DNA of 64,000 bases from NCBI RefSeq assembly GCF_964355755.1, contig NC_092673.1, positions 16,375,001-16,439,000 on the forward strand. Direction: 5' to 3'. Source of the DNA: Antedon mediterranea (Eukaryota; Echinodermata; Crinoidea; Comatulida; Antedonidae). The position numbers were made by a program, and so were the translations under genes. The notes under the pieces were generated by a model that was not told the origin of the DNA, searched no databases, and saw only the letters and a list, made by a program, of their open reading frames with translations. Below, piece after piece: positions 11,220-23,831 of the stretch (position 1 is its first letter; every line of letters starts with the position of its first letter).

Positions 11220-13428
11220 TATGATCAGTGTAGTTACAATTTGATAACTGAGCACGCATCTCACATCTACCTCATCAATAATTATTATTAATAATCTATA
11301 TCACGTTGTTGAATATGATGAGTGTAGTCATAATTTGATAACTGAGCACGCATCTTTTAGAATCTACGTCATCAATTTTAATATTAATATCATATATCAC
11401 ATTGTTGGATATGATCAGTGTAGTCATAATTTGATAACTGAGCACGTATCTTTTAATATCTACATCATCAATAATTATTATTAATAATCTATATCACATT
11501 GTTGGATATGATCAGTGTAGTCGTCATTTGATAACTGAGCACGCATCTTTAAATATCTACCGCATCAAAATTAATATAAATAATCTATATCACATTGTTG
11601 GATATGATCAGTGTAGTCGTAATTTGATAACTGAGCACGCATCTTTAAATATCTACCTCATTAATAATTTATATTAATATCATATATCACATTGTTGGAT
11701 ATGATCAGTGTAGTCAGAATTTGATAACTGAGCACGTATCCTTTAATATCTACCTCAATAATAATTTATATTAATATCATATATCACATTGTTGGATATG
11801 ATCAGTGTAGTCAGAATTTGATAACTGAGCACGCATCTTTTAATATCTACCTCATTAATAATTTATATTAATATCATATATCACATTGTTGATGATATGA
11901 TCAGTGTAGTCGTAATTTGATAACTGAGCACGCATCTTTAAATATCTACCTCATTAATAATTTATATTAATATCATATATCACATTGTTGATGATATGAT
12001 CAGTGTAGTCGTAATTTGATAACTGAGCACGCATCTTTAAATATCTACCTCATTAATAATTTATATTAATATCATGCATATATCACATTGTTGGATATGA
12101 TCAGTGTAGTCAGAATTTGATAACTGAGCACGTATCTTTTAATATCTACCTCAATAATAATTTATATTAATATCATATATCACATTGTTGGATATGATCA
12201 GTGTAGTCAGAATTTGATAACTGAGCACGCATCTTTTAATATCTACCTCATTAATAATTTATATTAATATCATATATCACATTGTTGGATATGATCAGTG
12301 TAGTCAGAATTTGATAACTGAGCACGCATCTTTCAATATCTACCTCATTAATAATTTATATTAATATCATATATCACATTGTTGGATATGATCAGTGTAG
12401 TCAGAATTTGATAACTGAGCACGCATCTTTTAATATCTACGTCATCAATAATTTATATTAATATCATATATCACATTGTTGGATATGATCAGTGTAGTCG
12501 TCATTTGATAACTGATCACGTATCTTTCAATATCTACCACATCATTAATTAATATTAATATCATATATCACATTGTTGGATATGATCAGTGTAGTCATAA
12601 TTTGATAACTGAGCACGTATCTTTTAATATCTACCTCAATAATAATTTATATTAATATCATATATCACATTGTTGGATATGATCAGTGTAGTCAGAATTT
12701 GATAACTGAGCACGCATCTTTCAATATCTACCGCATCAATAATTCATATTAATATCATATATCACATTGTTGGATAGGATCAGTGTAGTCGTCATTTGAT
12801 AACTGATCACGTATCTGTCAATATCTACCTCATTAATAATTTATATTAATATCATATATCACATTGTTGGATATGATCAGTGTAGTCGTCATTTGATAAC
12901 TGATCACGTATCTGTCAATATCTACCTCATTAATAATTTATATTAATATCATATATCACATTGTTGGATATGATCAGTGTAGTCAGAATTTGATAACTGA
13001 GCACGCATCTTTCAATATCTACCTCATTAATAATTTATATTAATATCATATATCACATTGTTGGATATGATCCGTGTAGTCAGAATTTGATAACTGAGGA
13101 CGTATCTTTCAATATCTACCTCATTAAGAATTATTATTAATATCCTATATCACATTGTTGAATATGATGAGTGCAGTCATAATTTGATAACTGAGCACGC
13201 ATCTTTCAATATCTACCTCAATAATAATTTATATTAATATCATATATCACATTGTTGGATATGATCAGTGTAGTCGTAATTTGATAACTGAGCACGCATC
13301 TTTAAATATCTACCTCATTAATAATTTATATTAATATCATATATCACATTGTTGGATATGATCAGTGTAGTCAGAAATTGATAACTGAGCACGTATCTTT
13401 TAATATCTACCTCAATAATAATTTACCT
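11220..13428. repeat. 97-bp AT-rich satellite array, about 23 units
   Basis: Period 97 bases (ATGATCAGTG at 11701 and 11798). Each unit has CACATTGTTGGATATGATCA, GTGTAGTC, TTTGATAACTGAGCACG and an AT-only tail with imperfect TTAATAATTTATATTAATATC palindromes. Variant sites such as GTCAGAATT/GTCGTAATT/GTCGTCATT and GAGCACGC/GATCACGT are scattered. The last unit breaks at about 13428, flush with the broken coding region. Confidence 0.95.
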
Positions 13429-13431
13429 AAT

Positions 13432-14200
13432 CACTTCAAGAACAACACGAAGAAGGTCCTAGTAACACATCACACGTCCATGATGGCAAACTGCAATCAG
13501 AAGTTATCATGATGTCAGAGATGACACACGGACAACACACATTGGAAGAAGGGGACCAACTGGTCTTATTGTATGCCTTTGATTGTATGAACAAAGACCC
13601 AAATGCCAATGTTGACATATTTTCTGTAGATACTGATGTCTTTATCCTTTTAACAGGAAGCTATCCTCTACTTCCTCCAATGACCACATTTTGTAGGAAA
13701 AGAGGGGAAAAAATACCTATATGGGAATGCTATTACCGACAAATATCAGCAGCACTGATTGGATGGTACTCATTTAAAGGTGCAGATAACACAGGTACAT
13801 TTGCTGGAAAAGGAGTGTCCGCCCATTTCAAAACACTTATGAAATGTGACGATGAAATACTAGATGCATTTGCTGTATATGGACTGACCTCTGAAATACC
13901 AAATTGGATTTTCAGGCAAATGGAAAGATACGTTTGCATATTATACATTATGTCACACACTTGAGATGGATGTTATTTTCACAGAAAGGCAAGGAAGGAC
14001 AACAATTACCTCCAACCATGGGAACTCTCAGACCACACGTGGAAAGAGCATACTACATGTCTATTGTATGGAATTCATCATGCAAGCCAACTCCATCTAT
14101 TCCACCAGCAACTGACTACTCCTGGCAACTAGAAGATGGTCAGTTGAAGCCGGTATTTTGCAACAATCCACCAGCACCAAAGCTCTTCTAGAAATTCGTC
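13432..14200 (+). pseudogene. broken transposon-type protein with a PIN-like SVDTDVFIL motif
   Basis: An open frame starts at the satellite edge and runs to about 13963, then continues in another frame to 14191, then apparently in a third (CTCNG near 14205), so at least two frameshifts are present. Visible blocks are IFSVDTDVFILL (acidic DxD after a strand, as in PIN/FEN-like nucleases), GWYSFKGADNTGTFAGKG, ERYVCILY, then LPPTMGTLRPHVERAYYMS and a proline-rich PAP stretch. From memory this arrangement (SxDTDV, GxDTTGxFxGK, LPPTxxxLxxHxxRAxY) belongs to a large uncharacterised family of transposon-linked proteins spread through cnidarians and echinoderms. The nuclease role is inferred from the motif only. 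Truncated at both ends, it is not expected to be functional. Confidence 0.55.
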
Positions 14201-14224
14201 GATGTACCTGCAATGGTTGAGTGT

Positions 14225-16287
14225 TGACAAAGTGCGAGGCAGCGAGGCACGCGAGGCAAGCGAGGCATGCGCGGCATGCCAAATATTTGTGCGAGGCATC
14301 ATTTTATCATTTCCAAAAGTGCGAGGCATGCGAGGCATATAGTTTACAATTTCAAAAAGGTGCGAGGCATATCTTAACGTGCTATTATGATATATTATAG
14401 GCCTAATAATCAATCGATACAAGCGTATCTAAATAGATTCGTGTATACACTCATCATGTTGTTTATTTTTATGTAACGATTGTTTTTTCATTCAAGTCAT
14501 ATCGTGTCAAATTTTACTTTTACAAAAGTGCCCAAACTATACGGTTCAAAAATCTGAACGACAGTCTTCAACTTTCGATAAACAATAATTGTTATAGCGA
14601 CACACTCATCAAATGACTGCAATGTTTGTTGGCATTTCGAGCGTGTTCACTCACATGTCTCTCGAACATAGCAGAGTGAAAATAATATTTTGTCACACCC
14701 CTGCGCCTAGATCCGGTAGACCCGAGAGATGGACAATCCCTCTTTACTATTTAGCAGGTAGCGGAATGATTCAGCCCTCAGCTCAGAGGATCGTGGTGCA
14801 TTCCACTCCTATAGCACGTGGTTTCAGCAGCAACGCACAGACTTCTCTCTGAGCGGCGTGCCAAAGACATTTTTGACATTCCATTCTCTAGGAACAACAC
14901 GTGTACCTCTCTCGCAAATAAGGTGAACAGCGATTGCCAGGACAAGTTCAATAACTGGCGGTGAATAAAAGGTAACTGATATGCCGATCCAATAACATGC
15001 CGCAAAGAAAAAAATTGCGACAGAATTCTGGAGCGCGTGTGAAAAAAGACTTACGTCCGACAATTGTAATACTAGGCCTAAAATTAAACTTTAGCTAATA
15101 TGCTTAGCCCTAACCTAGATAAGAGGCCTATGTAGAAAATAATTTAATCAATTTTGATAAAATAATAATTGGTGTAATATTTAATAATGATACACTATTC
15201 CTGTTTTAGTAAGCTAGGTATATTACGAACGATTTTTATTTATTGTTGTCCATGTACGTACTAATAAACCTGGCGCTAGTTTCCTTCGCTTGTATTTTTA
15301 CTCCAAATGTGATAACTAACTTTATCGTGTGAATACCACACCTTAGAAGTATACCTCATGAGTACTTTAATGAAAGAATCACATAAAAAGTAACAAATAA
15401 ATCCTTAAATTAATGATTTTACAGGCGTGTTTCTCGCACACTGTTCGCGAATTTCACTTATTCAATGTTCAATATTTTTGTTTCTATGGAGCGCCAAAAG
15501 AGCAACGATAATAGAGGACTAAAACTCAGTGGAATGCGTCAATTTCTCATGCATTTATTGGTGAAAAACACGTTTTATTTCAATATATTTGTTAATTTGT
15601 CAATAAAAATGTTGTAATATGTTACTGCTGATACTGTTATGTTTTCAAAGAATAATAATCGATCCTAAATCAACATCACTACCTAGTCTAGACCTAGGAC
15701 ATCCTACTAAGGATATTATGATGAATTTTTCTATTTTATTCTTTAAAAGGTTAACGAAACCGTGTACATTATCAACAGTAACATTTTTCCTTACTGACAG
15801 TGACAAAATCTATTGAAATTGTACTTGATTTTCACCAAATAATGCGTTAAATATAAATGGATTCCACAGAGTTTTTAGCCCTCTAATTAATTTTGCTCTT
15901 TTGGCGTTCCATAGAAACCAAAATATTGAACATTGAGTGTGCGAAATGTGCGAGAAAAACAACGTCTGTAAAATCACCAATTTAATGGATTTATTGTTAC
16001 TTTTATGTGATTTTTCTTCATTAAAGTAGGCCTACTAATTCTAAGCTGTGGTATTCAGGATAAAGCCTTGGTTAAATTACAAGGCAGGTGCAAAAGGAAA
16101 CTAGCCTAGCGGACCTAGGCCTAGGCTACTTCAATTTCGGTGATTTCCTGCCTTGCAATTTTGAGAAATGATAAAATGATGCCTCGCATTTTTTGATGAT
16201 GGTAAAACGATGCCTCGCATAAATTTCTGACTTGCCTCGCATGCCTTCCCTGCCTCGCGTGCCTCGCTGCCTCGCACTTTGTTACTA
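14225..16287. mobile_element. TIR element with TGCGAGGCA-repeat ends
   Basis: The left end ACAAAGTGCGAGGCAGCGAG and its inverted partner (ending at about 16287, CTCGCACTTTGT) extend for about 100 bases. Each is built from repeated (T)GCGAGGCA words plus matching spacers (CATCATTTTATCATTTC). The element interrupts the 3' part of the PIN-like gene. Apart from the nested hairpin MITE, no coding capacity is recognised in it. It is GC-richer in the TIRs than any neighbour. Confidence 0.75.
15272..16106. mobile_element. GGCGCTAG hairpin MITE, complete copy in nested element
   Basis: Begins GGCGCTAGTTTCC and ends GGAAACTAGCC. Arms of about 280 bases are inverted copies (GAGCGCCAAAAGAGCAAC at 15489-15506 against GCTCTTTTGGCGTTCC at 15895-15910) around a loop of about 300 bases. 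Confidence 0.75.
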
Positions 16288-16327
16288 CCCGGGTAGGCCT
16301 ACTGTAGTACTGTAGGCTAGTCATTTT

Positions 16328-16470
16328 GTGTGCGAGAAAAACGTCTGTAAAATCATCAATTTAAAAATGTATTTGTTACTTTTTATGTGATTCTTTTTCA
16401 TGAAAGTGCCAATTCTAAGGTGTGGTATTCAGAATAAATGTTGGGAGTTAAAATACAAGGCAGGTGCGAA
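16328..16470. mobile_element. outer half of right arm of the interrupted hairpin MITE
   Basis: Continues the arm that stops at 10945: TGTGCGAGAAAAACGTCTG, TGTAAAATCATCAATTT, GGTGTGGTATTCAG, then GGCAGGTGCGAAAG, which is the inverted partner of CGCACCTGCC at 10456-10465. Confidence 0.6.
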
Positions 16471-16567
16471 AGATAAATATTTGTAATCTTAGGTGTTGGG
16501 TCTTAGCTTTCGTGATCTTAGGTCTTAGGGGGTCTGAGCTTTCGTGGTCTGAGCTTTCGTGACACCC

Positions 16568-18125
16568 GGATTTTAACAACACAATTTGTTGTGGATAAAT
16601 CCAAAAGCTGTAGGAATCCCTGTATTTATAGTACAGGGATTTTAACAACACAATTTGTTGTGGATAAATCTAAAAGCTGTAGGAATCCCTGTATTTATAG
16701 TACAGGGATTTTGACAAAACAATTTGTTGTGGATAAATCTAAAAGCTGTAGGAATCACTGTATTTATAGTACAGGGATTTTAACAACACAATTTGTTGTG
16801 GATAAATCTAAAAGCTGTAGGAATCCCTGTATTTATAGTACAGGGATTTTAACAACACAATTTGTTGTGGATAAATCTAAAAGCTGTAGGAATCCCTGTA
16901 TTTATAGTACAGGGATTTTAACAACACAATTTGTTGTGGATAAATCTAAAAGCTGTAGGGATCCCTGTATTTGTAGTACAGGGATTTTAACAACACAATT
17001 TGTTGTGGATTAATCTAAAAGCTGTAGGAATCCCTGTATTTATAGTACAGGGATTTTAACAACACAATTTGTTGTGGATAAATCTAAAAGCTGTAGGAAT
17101 CCCTGTATTTGTAGTACAGGGATTTTAACAACACAATTTGTTGTGGATAAATCTAAAAGCTGTAGGAATCACTGTATTTATAGTACAGGGATTTTAACAA
17201 CACAATTTGTTGTGGATAAATCTAAAAGCTGTAGGAATCACTGTATTTATAGTACAGGGATTTTAACAACACAATTTGTTGTGGATAAATCCAAAAGCTG
17301 TAGGAATCACTGTATTTATAGTACAGGGATTTTGACAACACAATTTGTTGTGGATAAATCTAAAAGCTGTAGGAATCACTGTATTTATAGTACAGGGATT
17401 TTAACAACACAATTTGTTGTGGATAAATCTAAAAGCTGTAGGAATCACTGTATTTATAGTACAGGGATTTTAACAACACAATTTGTTGTGGATAAATCCA
17501 AAAGCTGTAGGAATCACTGTATTTATAGTACAGGGATTTTAACAACACAATTTGTTGTGGATAAATCTAAAAGCTGTAGGAATCCCTGTATTTATAGTAC
17601 AGGGATTTTAACAACACAATTTGTTGTGGATAAATCCAAAAGCTGTAGGAATCACTGTATTTATAGTACAGGGATTTTAACAACACAATTTGTTGTGGAT
17701 AAATCTAAAAGCTGTAGGAATCACTGTATTTATAGTACAGGGATTTTAACAACACAATTTGTTGTGGATAAATCTAAAAGCTGTAGGAATCACTGTATTT
17801 ATAGTACAGGGATTTTGACAACACAATTTGTTGTGGATAAATCTAAAAGCTGTAGGAATCCCTGTATTTATAGTACAGGGATTTTAACAACACAATTTGT
17901 TGTGGATAAATCTAAAAGCTGTAGGAATCACTGTATTTATAGTACAGGGATTTTGACAACACAATTTGTTGTGGATAATTCTAAAAGCTGTAGGAATCAT
18001 CACTGTATTTATAGTACAGGGATTTTAACAACACAATTTGTTGTGGATAAATCCAAAAGCTGTAGGAATCACTGTATTTATAGTACAGGGATTTTAACAA
18101 CACAATTTGTTGTGGATAAATCCAA
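16568..18125. repeat. 69-bp satellite, segment 3 (about 22-23 units)
   Basis: Very homogeneous units of 69 bases, equal to 23 codons, so frames stay open for hundreds of codons and spell a 23-residue repeat. AATCCCTGTA and TACAGGGATT form a 10-bp stem with a 7-base loop in the CCC-variant units; CAC-variant units have one mismatch. I treat it as non-coding: both strands are open, there is no codon bias, and the variation is not synonymous. Confidence 0.95.
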
Positions 18126-20840
18126 GTGAGTGAATTCAGTTCATCAGTTCATGGAGGGGTTATACCTCCATGATCAGTTTGGCAGCCTGCCTAGCCTCTA
18201 GGCCTAGCCTACCAGGCTATAGCCTAGCTATGCATGTGTGGCCTACTAGACTAGAGGCTAGCTATTGATAAGACTAGAGTAAAATAGTCAAGCTCAAAGC
18301 TTACAAATTAGTAGATTACAAATAAAAAAGATTGTTTTCCTACCTCAAAACATACTTATTTGACAATTTCAATGATGAGCCTTTTTTTTCTACACACCAC
18401 TACTGCTGTAGGCCTAGCCTACGTCGAAGTAACTGAAATTACTGACATGACACCAGTTTCAAAATTTTATCAAAACGAAACTAAACCAATGACAAGCTCG
18501 TATCTTATGAAATTTGATCTTGCATGAAAGGATCATTCAATTTTCAACACAACTTCTAGAACATTTTTGTATTATACAGAGACAATAATATTTGCCAATC
18601 TAAAATTCCTAAATAACCAATAATCATTTGTTTTACAATAAAGGATGATAAAATAAACCGCCAACTGAAATCTAATGTTAATTTAACGTTGAAACATCAA
18701 TGGCAACGCACTTTAGTATTAAAAAATGTATTAGTATTAAAGTATTAAATAGAATTTATCTTTAATTTAACGTTTAATTAACATTGAAAAACAAAAATAA
18801 TAATTGTTTGAAAAAACAACATAATTTCAAGAGTTTTTCAACGTTGAAAACATGTCATTTGAAAATGGCAACTGGATTTCAACGTTAAAATAACGTTGGA
18901 ATAACATTGAAAAACAAAAATAATAATTGTTTGAAAACAATTATTAGTTAGAAATACAATGTTATTTCAACGTTGGATCAACATTGATAAATTAACGTCA
19001 ATTACTAATTAGAAAGACAATGTTATTTCAACGTTGGAGCAACATTGATAAATTAACGTAAATTTCTTGTTAAAAATACAATGTTATTTCAACGTTGGAT
19101 CAACATTGATAAATTAACGTAAATTACTAGTTAAAAATACAATGTTATTTCAACGTTGGATCAACATTGATAAATTAACGTAAATTTCTAGTTAGAAATA
19201 CAATGTTATTTCAACGTTGGATCAACATTGATAAATTAACGTAAATTTCTAGTTAGAAATACAATGTTATTTCAACGTTGGATCAACATTGATAAATTAA
19301 CGTAAATTTCTAGTTAAAAATACAATGTTATTGCAACGTTGGATCAATATTGATAAATTAATGTAAATTTCTTGTTAAAAATACAATGTTATTTCAACGT
19401 TGGATCAACATTGATAAATTAACGTAAATTTCTAGATATAAAGACAATGTTATTTCAACGTTGTATCAACATTGATAAATTAACGTAAATTACTAGTTAG
19501 AAAGACAATGTTATTTCAACGTTGGATCAACATTAATAAATTAACGTAAATTTCTAGTTAAAAATACAATGTTATTTCAACGTTGGATCAACATTGATAA
19601 ATTAACGTAAATTACTAGTTAGAAATACAATGTTATTTCAACGTTGGATCAACATTGATAAATTAACGTAAATTACTAGTTAAAAATACAATGTTATTTC
19701 AACGTTGGATCAACATTGATAAATTAACGTAAATTTCTAGTTAAAAATACTATGTGATTTTAACGTTGGATCAACATTGATAAATTAACGTAAATTACTA
19801 GTTAAAAATACAATGTTATTTCAACGTTGGATCAACATTGATAAATTAACGTAAATTTCTAGTTAAAAATACTATGTGATTTTAACGTTGGATCAACATT
19901 GATAAATTAACGTAAATTACTAGTTAGAAAGACAATGTTATTTCAACGTTGGATCAACAATGATAAATTAACTTAAATTACTAGTTAAAAAGACAATGTT
20001 TTTCAACGTTGGATTAACATTAATAAATTAACGTAAATTTCTAGTTAAAAATACAATGTTATTTCAACGTTGGATCAACATTAATAAATTAACGTAAATT
20101 TCTAGTTAAAAATACATTGTTATTTCAACGTTGGATCAACATTGATAAATTAACGTAAATTACTAGTTAAAAATACAATGTTATTTCAACGTTGGATCAA
20201 CATTGATAAATTAACGTAAATTACTAGTTAAAAATACAATGTTATTTCAACGTTGGATCAACATTGATAATAAAACGAAAATTTCTAGTTAGAAATACAA
20301 TGTTATTTCAACGTTGGATCAACATTGATAAATTAACGTAAATTTCTAGTTAGAAAGACAATGTTATTTCAACGTTGGATCAACATTGACAAATTAACGT
20401 AAATTACTAGTTAGAAAGACAATGTTATTTCAACGTTAAATCAACATTGATAAATTAACGTAAATTACTAGTTAGAAGGACAATGTTATTTTAACGTTGG
20501 ATCAACATTGATAAATTAACGTAAATTTCTAGTTAAAAATACAATGTTATTTCAACGTTGAATCAACATTTATAAATTAACGTAAAACATTTGTTTGAAA
20601 AACAATGTTATTTCAACGTTAAATCAACATTTATTAATTAACATAAATTACTAGTTAAAAAGAAAATGTTATTTCAACGTTGATTCAATGTTTATTACTA
20701 AACGTAAAAAAAAGAGTTAGGGAAAAAATGTTATTTCAACGTTGATTCAACGTTTGAAATACGCTGACAACATGATTTCAACAAATCAACTATATTTCAA
20801 CGTTGATTCAACGTTGAAATTATGTTCTGTGCCCACTGGG
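18126..20840. mobile_element. 2.7-kb insertion carrying a 61-bp AACGTT array
   Basis: It interrupts the 69-bp satellite, which stops in TCCAA and resumes at GTAGGAATCC with about six bases missing. The right end is TTCTGTGCCCACTGGG. The left 0.6 kb (18126-18700) is unique, AGGCCTA-rich sequence with no coding. The rest is the 61-bp array. A matching inverted terminus was not found, so the transposon class is open. Confidence 0.65.
18690..20820. repeat. 61-bp AACGTT-rich satellite, about 30 units
   Basis: The core unit is 61 bases: ATGTTATTTCAACGTTGGATC, AACATTGATAAATTAACGTAA, ATTTCTAGTTAAAAATACA. The self-complementary AACGTT occurs once per unit, with a second near-copy TTAACGT. Units are homogeneous between about 18950 and 20560 and drift towards a simpler TTTCAACGTTGATTCAACGTT at the right end. 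Confidence 0.93.
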
Positions 20841-22250
20841 GTAGGAATCCCTGTATTTATAGTACAGGGATTTTAACAACACAATTTGTTGTGGATAAAT
20901 CTAAAAGCTGTAGGAATCCCTGTATTTATAGTACAGGGATTTTGACAACACAATTTGTTGTGGATAAATCTAAAAGCTGTAGGAATCACTGTATTTATAG
21001 TACAGGGATTTTAACAACACAATTTGTTGTGGATAAATCCAAAAGCTGTAGGAATCACTGTATTTATAGTACAGGGATTTTAACAAAACACAATTTGTTG
21101 TGGATAAATCTAAAAGCTGTAGGAATCACTGTATTTATAGTACAGGGATTTTAACAAAACACAATTTGTTGTGGATAAATCTAAAAGCTGTAGGAATCCC
21201 TGTATTTATAGTACAGGGATTTTAACAACACAATTTGTTGTGGATAAATCCAAAAGCTGTAGGAATCACTGTATTTATAGTACAGGGATTTTAACAACAC
21301 AATTTGTTGTGGATAAATCTAAAAGCTGTAGGAATCACTGTATTTATAGTACAGGGATTTTAACAACACAATTTGTTGTGGATAAATCCAAAAGCTGTAG
21401 GAATCACTGTATTTATAGTACAGGGATTTTAACAACACAATTTGTTGTGGATAAATCTAAAAGCTGTAGGAATCACTGTATTTATAGTACAGGGATTTTA
21501 ACAACACAATTTGTTGTGGATAAATCCAAAAGCTGTAGGAATCACTGTATTTGTAGTACAGGGATTTTAACAACACAATTTGTTGTGGATAAATCCAAAA
21601 GCTGTAGGAATCACTGTATTTATAGTACAGGGATTTTAACAACACAATTTGTTGTGGATAAATCCAAAAGCTGTAGGAATCACTGTATTTATAGTACAGG
21701 GATTTTAACAACACAATTTGTTGTGGATAAATCTAAAAGCTGTAGGAATCCCTGTATTTATAGTACAGGGATTTTAACAAAACACAATTTGTTGTGGATA
21801 AATCCAAAAGCTGTAGGAATCACTGTATTTATAGTACAGGGATTTTAACAACACAATTTGTTGTGGATAAATCTAAAAGCTGTAGGAATCACTGTATTTA
21901 TAGTACAGGGATTTTAACAACACAATTTGTTGTGGATAAATCTAAAAGCTGTAGGAATCACTGTATTTATAGTACAGGGATTTTAACAACACAATTTGTT
22001 GTGGATAAATCTAAAAGCTGTAGGAATCACTGTATTTATAGTACAGGGATTTTAACAACACAATTTGTTGTGGATAAATCTAAAAGCTGTAGGAATCACT
22101 GTATTTATAGTACAGGGATTTTAACAACACAATTTGTTGTGGATAAATCTAAAAGCTGTAGGAATCCCTGTATTTATAGTACAGGGATTTTAACAACACA
22201 ATTTGTTGTGGATAAATCTAAAAGCTGTAGGAATCACTGTATTTATAGTG
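20841..22250. repeat. 69-bp satellite, segment 4 (about 20 units)
   Basis: Same unit as segment 3, with a recurring AACAAAACACAATT insertion variant at 21084, 21157 and 21777 that shifts the frame. CCCTG and CACTG hairpin variants are mixed. Confidence 0.95.
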
Positions 22251-22977
22251 CACCCAGGTAAAAATTCCAGTTGAAGACCAGTTGGGAAATTTCCCAGTTG
22301 GGAATTTTCCCTGTTGTGAATTGAGACAATTACCAGTTGTGAATTTCCCAGTTGGTCTGATAATCCCAGTTGTAAATTTTACCAGTTGTAAATTTCTCAA
22401 CTGGTCTGATAATCCCAGTTGTGAATTTTCCAACTGGTCTGATCAATCCCAGTTGTAAATTTTCCCAGTTGTACATTTTTCCCAGTTGAGAATTTTCCCA
22501 ACTGGTAAATTTCAGTACAAAAACAAATTACAAAAACTACAGAACTTATTGTTTAACTGTTTATTTTATTAACTTTAATATTTACAATTACAGTAGTTAC
22601 TTTCAATTCTGCAGTACTGTAGTTAATTACCCCACAAAGGTCTTAACGACCTGCATAACCCCTACATCTACACAAATGTCAGCATATCCCTGCCGTTTCC
22701 TTTTTACAGGTCCATGAAAATGGAGATCTAGCATTTATTCAGTAATATATTTATGAAGTTATGGCCACCTTCTTTATTTAGTCATGTTGACAAAATTAGT
22801 CCTGAAAGAGAAAAACCAAAACAAATTGATTAAATAAACAATATACTGGTAGTACAAGGAATAAATCAAATTCAAATCTCAAGTATCAATTTATATACTG
22901 TTTTACTGAAAAAGGAAGATGGAATCATATATTAATAGAAATGAAAGAATGATTATCCAAATTATGTTCTCTACAAG

Positions 22978-23831
22978 CAATAGAGAGAAATGGCGAACCG
23001 CGATGACGTCACTCAAATTTCACCGAGTGGGTATAGATTGTAAACAAACCATTTCGCCACATGTTTTTGTATGGGAAATTCCGATGGGTTGAGTTAAAAA
23101 GGAAGGTAGAAAAGAACGTTTAAAACACACATAATAGCAGTATCTTTTTTTTTTGCAACACCCTTATCAATTTTAATGTTATATGGGCAAATCTTAACAT
23201 ATTTTATTTTAATTTGGATTGAATTAAGACGCGTTTTTGTTATATACTGTACCCAGCTCTAGGCCCTAGATAGTTGGCATGTATGCTGTAGTACCTCGAG
23301 CCTAGCACGGATTATCGGTTATTATAATAATAATAATATTGGAAATTCGTTATTGCGTACTGTACTCACTACTACTACTTTAGCTAGGGTGCTGCTAGGC
23401 GTCTCCTAGCTAGGTAGTAAGACTAAATAGAGCCTCTCTAGTAGATGTAGGCCTAGCATTAGTTTCAGTTTGACAACTGCCATTTTGTTATGTGGCTAGT
23501 GATGCTTCCTGCAGGGGGGCTACCACCAGTAATGATGCTTGATAACACCATTCTACTATAATACTATAGGCCAAGTCTAATGTAGACCTACAGATATGAG
23601 ATATTTTTAGGAATATGATTGTGAATGATGGATGACTTTTATACATATTTCATTGTTTTATTGTGTAAATACACAAATACAACAAGAATTATGAGCGTTA
23701 CAGCAACAACATTGGTTAGACAACGCCATGATTCACGTGTATAAACAAAGGAAATGTGTCGCCCTCAACGGTTTGTTATGATTTTATACCCACTCGGATT
23801 TTAGACGTCGGTTCGCCATTTCTCTCTATTG
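22978..23831. mobile_element. 854-bp MITE with GGCGAACCG ends
   Basis: Left CAATAGAGAGAAATGGCGAA and its inverted partner ending 23831. CCGAGTGGGTATA/TATACCCACTCGG follows inside both arms. AAG flanks both sides as a possible target duplication. No coding. Confidence 0.75.

Larger units (their letters stand above)
10134..16567. mobile_element. 6.4-kb TIR element inserted in the 69-bp satellite
   Basis: Left end 10134-10223 and right end 16478-16567 are perfect or near-perfect 90-bp inverted repeats. They start GGGTGTCACGAAAGCTCAGA and contain CACGAAAGCT three times. The 69-bp satellite resumes on both sides. No target-site duplication can be read because part of a satellite unit is missing. 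No transposase of its own is recognisable; the interior is filled with nested repeats, so the element is probably non-autonomous. Superfamily unknown. Confidence 0.85.

Noticed and set aside
16591-18129. Long open frames (up to 351 codons) with a 23-residue repeat in the 69-bp satellite
   Set aside because: The period is a multiple of three, so frames stay open automatically. The opposite strand is open as well, units differ at non-synonymous and synonymous sites alike, and there is no splice or promoter support.
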